NCBI GenBank assembly: GCA_910587135.1
Contig: CAJULF010000095.1
Span: 1-6,603, forward strand
Source: an uncultured Oscillospiraceae bacterium
GTDB taxonomy: Bacteria > Bacillota > Clostridia > Oscillospirales > Ruminococcaceae
Length of the DNA stretch: 6,603 nucleotides
Direction of reading: 5' to 3'
Part shown: piece by piece, positions 1-6,009 of the stretch
Layout: each line of letters starts with the position of its first letter
Position numbering within the stretch: position 1 is the first letter of the stretch
Position numbers and translations under genes: made by a program
The notes under the pieces: generated by a model
Database searches by the model: none
What the model was told of the DNA's origin: nothing
What the model saw: only the letters and a program-made list of their open reading frames with translations

Positions 1-512
1 AAAAAACTCGTTTTTTTTGAGAAAATTGTGTAAAGTAATATTGACAAAATCATATCGAGGTGTTCGTAGCGTCGCATTATTATGAGATCATCAGCTGAAA
101 TTGCACGGCGCAGATTCTCCGCGTAATTAATTATAGCGGGTAGGCAATATTGCTTTTTCTGCTGCTCGGACAGGCTCGGGAACTGCTCCCGAACAAATTT
201 CAAATTTTCGTCCGCGTCTATAATTTTCATAGCTTTCCGCGCGTTTTCGCGTATCTCATCGGGACGAGCCATATAGTCACAGTCGACCTCGGGAGGAGTT
301 TCCCGATAGTAAGCCTCGGGCAGACCGAGCAGCGAATTTTCCTGCTTTGCGAGCTGCTCTTTGCAATAAAGAATTTGGCTGCGGATCAATGATAGGGAAA
401 CCCCGTCGCTCCAGAACGGGTCGGAGCCTCCCTCTGTGAACACCTTATCCCAACAGGCGTAGTTGTTTTCAAGTTCCGCAGCATAGTCGGCTTCGTGATT
501 TTTTCTGCTCAT
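1..512 (-). CDS. Hypothetical ICE-type protein, 3' end beyond the window
   Basis: The frame opens with ATG at 512-510 and stays open for 170 codons to the window edge, so the C-terminus is missing. The start overlaps the upstream gene's TGA as ATGA; a modest GGTGAT at 524-519, six bases upstream, serves as ribosome site. No named domain is recognised. The product is soluble, charged and probably helical, with distinctive segments GGSDPFWSDGV (residues 28-38), YRETPPEVD (69-77) and YMARPDEIRENARKAM (80-95). From memory, very similar unnamed proteins occur in clostridial conjugative elements, so this is probably a conserved accessory gene. After residue about 151 the sequence becomes hydrophobic and runs into an A8 tract (minus strand); another frame is open there too, so a frameshift near base 58 is possible. 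Function unknown; confident that it is a real gene, not about its end. Confidence 0.8.
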   Translation of the reverse strand, partial: MSRKNHEADYAAELENNYACWDKVFTEGGSDPFWSDGVSLSLIRSQILYCKEQLAKQENSLLGLPEAYYRETPPEVDCDYMARPDEIRENARKAMKIIDADENLKFVREQFPSLSEQQKKQYCLPAIINYAENLRRAISADDLIIMRRYEHLDMILSILLYTIFSKKTSF

Positions 513-958
513 AATGACATCACCGGCGACTGCGATTCGTCCTGCTCCTGCGACTGCACGAGAGTCAGTTCCCGCTTATCGTAGCAGTACATATAGCAGT
601 CGTAATTTCCGCGCTCGGGGCGACACCGAAGGAGAAAAAGATGGGCATCGGTTTCAACGGAAAAGCCGTAGCTTTCGTTTAGATTGAGGTTCTGATGTGT
701 GGCGCAGTAACGCTGCATAGAGCTTCTGTTTTTCAGCAATCCGTCCGTGCGAAGTTCATTCACAACATCGTTTAATTCCGACTTAAAAGCATTATCTTTT
801 AAATCTCCGCGGTTCTCCCACCACGTTGAAAAAAACTCGTTATCGCTGCCGAAATCCATTCGCAGATGTCCTACGCAAGCGTTTCGCAGAGCGGGATCGC
901 AGTCCGAATAAAACATGGAATGCTGCTCCGGATCGGCACATTTTATCTGATATTTCAT
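509..958 (-). CDS. Hypothetical protein with Cys/Tyr-rich C-terminal segment
   Basis: This 149-residue protein is not recognised as a named family, although from memory it resembles short unnamed proteins of clostridial conjugative elements. Its ATG at 958-956 overlaps the stop of the ArdA-like gene (ATGA) and is preceded by GGGAGG at 970-965, six bases away, which fixes the start. Visible traits: FYSDCDPALR at 16-25, LRMDFGS at 32-38, a tryptophan pair at 46-47, and a segment at 111-127 with Cys112, Cys121 and Cys125 set among tyrosines (DCYMYCYD). The cysteines could bind a metal, but their spacing fits no motif I know. There is no signal peptide or membrane helix, so it should be cytoplasmic. 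The C-terminal tail is Gln/Ser/Glu-rich and probably disordered. The position behind ArdA-like genes hints at an establishment or anti-defence role, which is inference only. Confidence 0.8.
   Translation of the reverse strand: MKYQIKCADPEQHSMFYSDCDPALRNACVGHLRMDFGSDNEFFSTWWENRGDLKDNAFKSELNDVVNELRTDGLLKNRSSMQRYCATHQNLNLNESYGFSVETDAHLFLLRCRPERGNYDCYMYCYDKRELTLVQSQEQDESQSPVMSL
519..524 (-). promoter_or_regulatory. Weak ribosome binding site before the last gene
   Basis: GGTGAT on the minus strand, six bases before ATG 512-510. It is weaker than the GGAGG sites elsewhere in the operon, so initiation here may depend mostly on coupling through the ATGA overlap. Confidence 0.45.
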
Positions 959-2139
959 GAAATTCCTCCCATTTCAAAATCCGATGTTTGCTCCTGCTCG
1001 GGAGCCTCCACCACCAAAAACAAGTGACCGCCATGCTTGGAGACAACACCGTATTCGGTAAAAGCGCACTCGTTCGCGGAAATTATTTTCTGCGCGAATT
1101 CGGCTGTGCAAGCGCCTTTCAAAAGCGATCTGTCAAAATCGGGCGGGAGCATTTCCGATAGATATTTCTCACCAAATTCGGAAACATAGTTGACCGTCCC
1201 GTCAAACTCATAGCAGTCCAGATCGTTCAGAATGGCGTTGATTTTTTCAAATCCGCGCCACAGCTCATGCTCGAGAACCGCCTTGAACTTTGCCGCGTCC
1301 TCGCGGGATAATTCGGAGTATCTCCGCGCTATATCGTTCAGCTCATAGATATTTTCCATGCTTTCAAAGCAGACATCGGATATCTGCGGAATCGCCGATT
1401 CAAAGCCGACGTATACGCATTCGTCAATGTGTTTTTCACCGACCTTTTCCGCGAGTTGCCGCATATATTCCTCATCGGCGGGGAGCGTCAGAACCTCGGA
1501 ATCCTTTGCGGAAACATCTTCATCCTCGGCGGGATTTCCCGTAATTTCAAGTCGGAAAACCCAGTCCTCCATGCGCTCGGGAAGCTCCTTATCGTACACA
1601 AGGGCGGGGTCATAGGAAGACGGTACTGCGTAATATCCACCGATAAAAACGCTGCCCTCGCGTTCCATCATTGCGCGTCCGACCTTGTCGGGGTCAAGCA
1701 GATCGTACATCTCGTCGGGAACGTCCTCGAGTCCTTCGAGCATTTCATTCTCCAAAACGATCTCGCCGTATGCGTACACATTTTTGCACGGATAAACGGG
1801 TATAGTCTGGAGATTATATGTTCGATTTATCGCTTCTCTTATCGTGTCAAACGGTTTCTGCAAAAGCGCTCTGTAAGCGAGAATTTCCGTTTTTTCCTCC
1901 GAGATTTCCTTAATTCTTTTCGCAAGAAAATTCAGCTCATCAAGGGTAGGTTCTTCCCTGAATTCGTGCTCCGCAAGCTCGGGAACTTCGTCACATTCAT
2001 TGATTCGCAGAAAGGTTTCGCCGAAAATTTTCTCCCTGTCCATCGCGTCAATGACAGCGTTTTTATTTGCCGGAAGCGTTACATATGTGACCTTGTCATT
2101 ACCGATTCCGAGTTCGTCAATTGCTATTTCAAATGCCAT
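955..2139 (-). CDS. ArdA-like antirestriction protein with two repeated units
   Basis: The 394-residue product is strongly acidic, as expected for ArdA-type DNA mimics that occupy and block type I restriction-modification enzymes. It contains two related units, about residues 18-173 and 195-378. Each has a strand with an LP pair (LPANKNAVIDAM at 22-33; LPADEEYMRQLA at 219-230), then a helix with the ELN-x-x-A-R signature (DELNFLAKRI, 67-76; YELNDIARRY, 265-274), then a closing strand (IGGYYAV, 166-172; TEYGVV, 361-366). The ELN(x)LA helix recurs in antirestriction proteins of Firmicute conjugative elements. Start is ATG at 2139-2137 with GAGGT at 2148-2144 four bases upstream, overlapping the previous gene's TGA. 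The C-terminus MGGIS contains the next gene's ribosome site. Expected to act in the cytoplasm of a new host just after transfer. Family-level call is fairly sure; antirestriction activity is inferred. Confidence 0.7.
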   Translation of the reverse strand: MAFEIAIDELGIGNDKVTYVTLPANKNAVIDAMDREKIFGETFLRINECDEVPELAEHEFREEPTLDELNFLAKRIKEISEEKTEILAYRALLQKPFDTIREAINRTYNLQTIPVYPCKNVYAYGEIVLENEMLEGLEDVPDEMYDLLDPDKVGRAMMEREGSVFIGGYYAVPSSYDPALVYDKELPERMEDWVFRLEITGNPAEDEDVSAKDSEVLTLPADEEYMRQLAEKVGEKHIDECVYVGFESAIPQISDVCFESMENIYELNDIARRYSELSREDAAKFKAVLEHELWRGFEKINAILNDLDCYEFDGTVNYVSEFGEKYLSEMLPPDFDRSLLKGACTAEFAQKIISANECAFTEYGVVSKHGGHLFLVVEAPEQEQTSDFEMGGIS

Positions 2140-2146
2140 AATTACC

Positions 2147-3022
2147 TCACATTCTTATGTCCATGTCCTGCGTTTCCCGCAGAGCAAAGCCGGTTCTTAC
2201 GTTTTCGACCGCTGCCATAGCGACGTCAATTCCCCGAAATATTTCCGCTTTTCCCGCTGCCGCAAATCTCGCGAACGCCGTATCGCCGCAGTCGAGCCGA
2301 AGCCTGTTCAGCGTTTCGGCAAGCGTATTCAGCTTAGAAAATTTTTCGCCGTCAAAGGAAATCCCCGCGTTCAAAGCCGCGTCATAAGCGGAGACGGAAA
2401 ATATCTCGCATTTGTCGAGATCGTCCGTTTCGAGTTCCTCCATAAGCCCTTTTTGGTTGTGATCGGACAGCGGCAGCATCGCGAAGCCCTGCATGGGGAT
2501 CGTATCGCTGCCGATTCTGATTCCGAAAACGGGGCGTTCCTCAACGTAAGATATGAGGTCGATCTCAAATATTTTTTCCATGTCCTTGAACAGCGGATTT
2601 CTCTTTCCAAAGACATCCCGTGCGTCTGCACTTCCGACGAAAACATTTAATTTCGGCTTGATCAGCTGAGGACAATTCTGATTAAAAATAAACCCTATTT
2701 TCCGCTCGTCAAAATTCAAAGTAATATTGAACGAAATTAGGTCGCCGCACGACATTCCCGCTTCATAATCGGCAAACGCGGTGGCGGAGATCGGCTCGAA
2801 AAGGTATTTCCCGCGAACGTTTTCGGGAAAATCCTTGTTCGCTTTAAGAAGCGGAAACAGTTCCGCCAAATCAATTTTTCCCAACAGATCGTTTGAATTC
2901 AAAAGCCATGCCATTCGCTTGGCGTACTCATAAACGAAGAACGGATAGCTATAGCCGCCCGCAATGACGCTGCGGAAACAGCTTGTATTTCCGTTCTCGA
3001 TCACCTTATAAATTGCCTTCAT
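2147..3022 (-). CDS. Hypothetical protein with C-terminal ArdA-like half
   Basis: This 291-residue protein is unnamed. Residues 1 to about 160 show no domain I can identify; they include a YPFFVYEYAKRMAWLL helix (26-41) and alternating charged and hydrophobic stretches typical of a folded soluble domain. Residues about 165-265 resemble one ArdA-like unit: a strand leading to MLPLSDHN (182-189), an acidic helix MEELETDDLDKCEIF (194-208), then KLNTLAETLNRL (230-241), which parallels the ELNxLAxR helix of the downstream gene. It may therefore be a hybrid antirestriction or DNA-mimic protein. ATG at 3022-3020 overlaps the upstream TGA (ATGA), with AAAGGAG at 3034-3028 placed five bases upstream. 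No signal peptide or membrane segment. Real gene: sure. ArdA relationship: moderate, based on pattern only; an unrelated family with a similar helix remains possible. Confidence 0.75.
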   Translation of the reverse strand: MKAIYKVIENGNTSCFRSVIAGGYSYPFFVYEYAKRMAWLLNSNDLLGKIDLAELFPLLKANKDFPENVRGKYLFEPISATAFADYEAGMSCGDLISFNITLNFDERKIGFIFNQNCPQLIKPKLNVFVGSADARDVFGKRNPLFKDMEKIFEIDLISYVEERPVFGIRIGSDTIPMQGFAMLPLSDHNQKGLMEELETDDLDKCEIFSVSAYDAALNAGISFDGEKFSKLNTLAETLNRLRLDCGDTAFARFAAAGKAEIFRGIDVAMAAVENVRTGFALRETQDMDIRM

Positions 3023-3558
3023 GTTATCTCCTTTCCGGTCAGATATTCGTAAACTTTTGGGATAGAATATTCAATATTTTCTGTGATTATATATTGCGGA
3101 AATTCCTCCGAAACGTTTTGCAGAGCCGTGTCAAGCTGCTCAAATGTCAGTCCGTCAAAGCAGTCGCAGAACGCTCCGTAATCGAATTCCTCATCGAGTT
3201 CCGCACCGAAATTCAGACAGTAAAACGCAGCCCTGACCATATTTTCGTCAAGGCTGCAGTCCTCGTTATTTTCTTTTTCGGAAATAATTTCGTCCAGCTC
3301 GCCGAGCCGGTCGCGCATATTTTCTATCATCTCGCGCTGCTCGTCAGTGAACTCGCTCGGCATTGCCGTACCGACAAAACTGTAATCGAGCAGCTCGTTA
3401 TTCGCGGATTCCACTCCCGAAACCATTCCCGCGATCATCATTATCAACAGAATAAACGGTAATAGTATCACCGCTATAATTATGCCGACAACTTTCCATG
3501 TGCGCTTATCCGTCGCCGCCGTGACGATAGCTTTTATTACAACCGGAGATACCGCCAT
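3019..3558 (-). CDS. CD1108-like membrane anchor protein lacking lysozyme/NlpC domains
   Basis: The 179-residue product begins with MAVSPVVIKAIVTAATDKRT and a membrane helix at about 22-46, followed by an extracytoplasmic acidic region. This start and the later segment (MRDRLGELD at 81-89, NMVRAAFYCLNFGAE at 106-120, then CDCF) match my memory of the N-terminal part of CD1108-family mobile-element proteins, the conjugation cell-wall hydrolases with lysozyme and NlpC/P60 domains that normally follow the CD1110 ATPase in clostridial elements. Those proteins are much longer. Here the frame ends at residue 179, before any hydrolase domain, and the next gene starts on the stop codon, so nothing of the catalytic part remains nearby. 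Start is ATG at 3558-3556, one base after the ATPase stop, with AGGAGGT at 3572-3566. It could be a scaffold subunit of the secretion channel or a truncated relic. Homology is moderately sure. Confidence 0.75.
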   Translation of the reverse strand: MAVSPVVIKAIVTAATDKRTWKVVGIIIAVILLPFILLIMMIAGMVSGVESANNELLDYSFVGTAMPSEFTDEQREMIENMRDRLGELDEIISEKENNEDCSLDENMVRAAFYCLNFGAELDEEFDYGAFCDCFDGLTFEQLDTALQNVSEEFPQYIITENIEYSIPKVYEYLTGKEIT

Positions 3559-3559
3559 A

Positions 3560-5383
3560 TCATCGACCTCCTGCTGCGCCGAACAGCGCCGCCTTATGCT
3601 CGGGCGCGATCACGCACAGGCAGTAGCGCTCGTTACCGCATTTGTAAAGGCACACGCCCTTTTGAGAGAACTTTATCAGTCCAAACTCCGAGTCCTCGAC
3701 CTGCAGGGTATCCATATAGGTTTTCTTTTCGATGGTTCCGGGATAGAACAGAAAAATATGCGTCGGGATCGAGAACAGCGGCTTGGTCAATTCGCGGACA
3801 TTTTCCACAAGGAAGTCCTCTATATTCTGACTCGCCAAAATAACGGCGGACTCCTTTTTGCGGACGCGTTTCATGAAGTTGCGGATATACTCGACCGCCG
3901 TAAGGTTGGTGAGGAAAAGGTAAAACTCGTCAATGCTCGCGACAGTATTTCCTCTGCTCAGAAGCTGCTCGGACATATAAGCGAGAATGTTGAACAGCAG
4001 AGCGTTGCGGATATTTTTGCTCGCTTGGAGCAGTCCTTTTACGCCAAACGTGACAAAACTGCTGTCGGTAATGTTGGTGTGTCCGTCAAAGAATTTGCTT
4101 TCCGCGCCCTTGCAGATCGAGTGCAGTCCGAGCGCAATGTTCTGCAGATTTTCCGCAGTATAGAGGCTTTTTCCTTTCGAATTAAAAGCCTTGTATTCCG
4201 CTTCCACCAATTCATAAAAATCCGAGAGAATGGGGTAGTCGGTCGCTTTCAGCTTGCTCCAATTGGTATCATCGCTGATATTAAAATTCTCATATAATTT
4301 AATCAGCAGCAATTCGATTGTATCAATTTCGCGGTCGGAAAAATCCTTATAGCACCTGAAAAAATCCCTCAAAAAGCTGATGTGTTGCGACAGCTTTGTC
4401 TTTGATTTGAACGCTCGGGGAGCGTCATCATCGGCGGTTTCATCGCCCCATGATTTGGGTTCGAGAACATTTATAATGTACTCGCCCGACATCAGATCAA
4501 TAAAACAGCCGCCGAGATTTTTGGTCAAGTCGACATACTCCATTTCGGGATCAAGGCAGATTATATTTTTTCCGCTCTCGCGCAAATTGGTGAGAATCAG
4601 CTTGAGCAGATAAGATTTGCCCTGTCCGCTGTTTCCCAAAATAAGCGTGTTTGCGTTCGTCTTATCTTCGCTGCGCTTATCGAAATCGACTATAATGTTG
4701 CTGCCGAATTTGTCTCGCCCGAGATAAAAACCGTTTTCGTCCGTCTTGCCGGAAAATGAAAAGGGGTAAAGGTTCGCGACCGAGGAGGCGGGCAGAACAC
4801 GCTCAAATTGCTCACGGAACATATTCCGACCGGACGGCATTACGCTCATAAAGCCGTGCTGCTGACGGAGCATAAGTCGGTCAACATTTAATTTTGAGCG
4901 CACCAATTCCGTCTGCACTTCGGTTTGAAGTATTCTCAAATTGTCAAGCGTATCGGATATCATTTCGAGGAAAACCGCCGTGTGCAGCAGCGGTTCGCGG
5001 TTGCGGTGCATATCCGCGGCGAGCTGCGCCACGTCCTGTAAGTTGCTTTCAGCGGCGACCGTCTGCTGCAGATCGTTGGTGGAATTACGCTGCAAACGGT
5101 TCTTGTTTGCGGCGTTCGCGATGATCCGCTTTTCCTCGGCGGCAGTCACGGGGCGAGTATATATTCTCAATGTAACGCCGTCCTTTTCCCCGAGATAACG
5201 CAATATAGCCTGTTCGTTAGTCGAGGTCGGATACTCTCGCAATGCCCATACGCAGCGGAAAGTGTTTCCGCAAATAAAATAGTCCGTGAAAAACTTGATC
5301 ACGGACGGTGCAATCATGTCGAGGAAATTCTTCTGCGGCTTGGTCGCAAAATCCTTTTCTATAGCGGTTATTTTCTTCTTCAA
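3560..5383 (-). CDS. VirB4-like conjugal transfer ATPase, CD1110 family
   Basis: This 607-residue protein is the hexameric, membrane-associated ATPase that powers the type IV secretion system moving DNA during conjugation. The N-terminal domain (about 1-215) includes FLDMIAPSVIKF, the REPLLHTAVFLEM segment and FERVLPASS, all typical of this family. The P-loop domain has Walker A GNSGQGKS (250-257; Lys256), LDPEMEY (278-284), Walker B ending in Asp485-Glu486 (VASIDEFYLFL), and the VILASQN motif (514-520). The C-terminal ALFGAAGGR ends as remembered family members do, and the length matches, so the gene looks intact and functional. Translation starts at TTG 5383-5381, which overlaps the upstream TGA (TTGA) and lies five bases after GGGAGGT; the first ATG is only at residue 23, within the conserved N-terminal segment. 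The final codons contain the ribosome site of the next gene. Very sure. Confidence 0.96.
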   Translation of the reverse strand: MKKKITAIEKDFATKPQKNFLDMIAPSVIKFFTDYFICGNTFRCVWALREYPTSTNEQAILRYLGEKDGVTLRIYTRPVTAAEEKRIIANAANKNRLQRNSTNDLQQTVAAESNLQDVAQLAADMHRNREPLLHTAVFLEMISDTLDNLRILQTEVQTELVRSKLNVDRLMLRQQHGFMSVMPSGRNMFREQFERVLPASSVANLYPFSFSGKTDENGFYLGRDKFGSNIIVDFDKRSEDKTNANTLILGNSGQGKSYLLKLILTNLRESGKNIICLDPEMEYVDLTKNLGGCFIDLMSGEYIINVLEPKSWGDETADDDAPRAFKSKTKLSQHISFLRDFFRCYKDFSDREIDTIELLLIKLYENFNISDDTNWSKLKATDYPILSDFYELVEAEYKAFNSKGKSLYTAENLQNIALGLHSICKGAESKFFDGHTNITDSSFVTFGVKGLLQASKNIRNALLFNILAYMSEQLLSRGNTVASIDEFYLFLTNLTAVEYIRNFMKRVRKKESAVILASQNIEDFLVENVRELTKPLFSIPTHIFLFYPGTIEKKTYMDTLQVEDSEFGLIKFSQKGVCLYKCGNERYCLCVIAPEHKAALFGAAGGR

Positions 5384-5877
5384 GATAAACCTCCCATTGT
5401 CTGATTTATAGACTCGGCACTATCAATAACGCGGAGACGCTCGCCGTCTTTCGCGCACAGGAATGAAATGTACACGTCCTCGCCGCCGATATTCATGGTG
5501 TCCTCATTAAAATCATAACCCCAGCCGTTATCAAGCTGCTCGATCAGTTCTTTCCTCAGTTTTCCGGTTTCAACCTCCGTCAGTTCTTCGCGCAGAGCAA
5601 CGGTAAGCGCGCCGCACAGTTTTCCGTCGATATTCTCAACGCTCGGAATAATGCTGATTATTTTTTCGGCAAGATCATCGTCAATAAGATACGCCGCCAA
5701 GCCGCAGTCCTCCGTGCCGTCGTATTCGAAGCTCTCGCGGATCAGCTTGTTGATCTCGTCCGCGTGATCCGCGAAATGCATTGCCGATACCTCATAGCAA
5801 TCTTCTTCAACGTCCTCCGGAGCTACCACAAATTCCATCGGGCAGCGGAACTTCATTTCAAATTTGTTTTCAGCCAT
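5380..5877 (-). CDS. Hypothetical acidic ICE protein, paralog of the upstream gene
   Basis: The 165-residue product is acidic and soluble, without signal peptide or membrane segment. It aligns with the upstream gene over nearly its full length. Shared positions include CP-x-x-F (12-16), DEINKLIRES (40-49), GLAAYLIDDDLAEK (59-72), PSVENIDGKL (78-87), DNGWG (116-120), a GxDVYISF-type strand (132-139) and QTMGG near the end. I recall this pattern from an unnamed domain family of clostridial conjugative elements, perhaps the one labelled DUF6329; that label is unverified. No function is known. Start is ATG at 5877-5875, preceded by GGGAGGT at 5890-5884 with six bases spacing; the stop overlaps the ATPase start, so the two are translationally coupled. 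Its place directly before a VirB4 gene suggests co-expression with transfer, not necessarily a part in the channel. Gene: sure; family: moderate. Confidence 0.85.
   Translation of the reverse strand: MAENKFEMKFRCPMEFVVAPEDVEEDCYEVSAMHFADHADEINKLIRESFEYDGTEDCGLAAYLIDDDLAEKIISIIPSVENIDGKLCGALTVALREELTEVETGKLRKELIEQLDNGWGYDFNEDTMNIGGEDVYISFLCAKDGERLRVIDSAESINQTMGGLS
5389..5395 (-). promoter_or_regulatory. Ribosome binding site fixing the TTG start of the VirB4-like ATPase
   Basis: GGGAGGT on the minus strand, followed by five bases and TTG at 5383-5381. It lies inside the last codons (MGGLS) of the upstream gene. No ATG is better placed, so TTG is the most likely initiator. Confidence 0.8.
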
Positions 5878-6009
5878 TTAAATACCTCCCATAGTTTGAT
5901 CTAATTTCTGTTCGGGGAACACCTCGGATTCGGGCTTGAGATAATAATCATCTCTGCTGTTCCAGAATGAAATATACACCTCATCATCGCCGAGCGTTAC
6001 AGGGTGCTA
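5878..6009 (-). pseudogene. Readthrough tail of the upstream gene behind an in-frame TAG
   Basis: Behind TAG (6009-6007) the same frame continues for 42 sense codons to TAA (5880-5878), directly before the next ATG. It encodes HPVTLGDDEVYISFWNSRD and ends QTMGGI. The adjacent paralog has GGEDVYISF and QTMGGLS at matching places, with no gap between the shared WG and the VYISF strand, where the TAG stands opposite Glu125. The tail also carries the GGGAGGT ribosome site of the next gene and restores the close spacing seen at every other junction. This makes it the real ancestral C-terminus rather than a spacer. One base change (from CAG or GAG) would explain the stop. Confidence 0.75.
5884..5890 (-). 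promoter_or_regulatory. Ribosome binding site of the 165-residue gene, within the readthrough tail
   Basis: GGGAGGT on the minus strand, six bases before ATG 5877-5875. It is encoded within the QTMGGI tail behind the in-frame TAG. If ribosomes stop at the TAG, this site must be used without direct coupling, more than 110 bases downstream of the stop. Confidence 0.75.

Noticed and set aside
1..18. A-tract/T-tract hairpin (six A:T pairs, CGAG loop) resembling a terminator
   Set aside because: Stem contains only A:T pairs, lies inside an open coding frame, and the downstream side is cut by the window edge.
150..392. 80-codon plus-strand frame
   Set aside because: Antisense to the gene at 1-512, whose minus-strand frame is longer, coupled to the operon, and protein-like.
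840..1049. 69-codon minus-strand frame across the junction of two genes
   Set aside because: Out of frame with both supported genes, Arg/Ser/Trp-rich and without ribosome site.
1429..2220. 263-codon open frame on the plus strand
   Set aside because: Antisense to the ArdA-like gene; composition (Phe/Arg/Ile-rich, no motifs) is that of a shadow frame.
2000..2650. 216-codon open frame on the plus strand
   Set aside because: Spans two well-supported minus-strand genes and their junction, with no motif or ribosome site of its own.
3482..4297. 271-codon open frame on the plus strand
   Set aside because: Lies antisense to the ATPase, which has full motif support; no ribosome site or recognisable protein. 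A by-product of codon use on the opposite strand.
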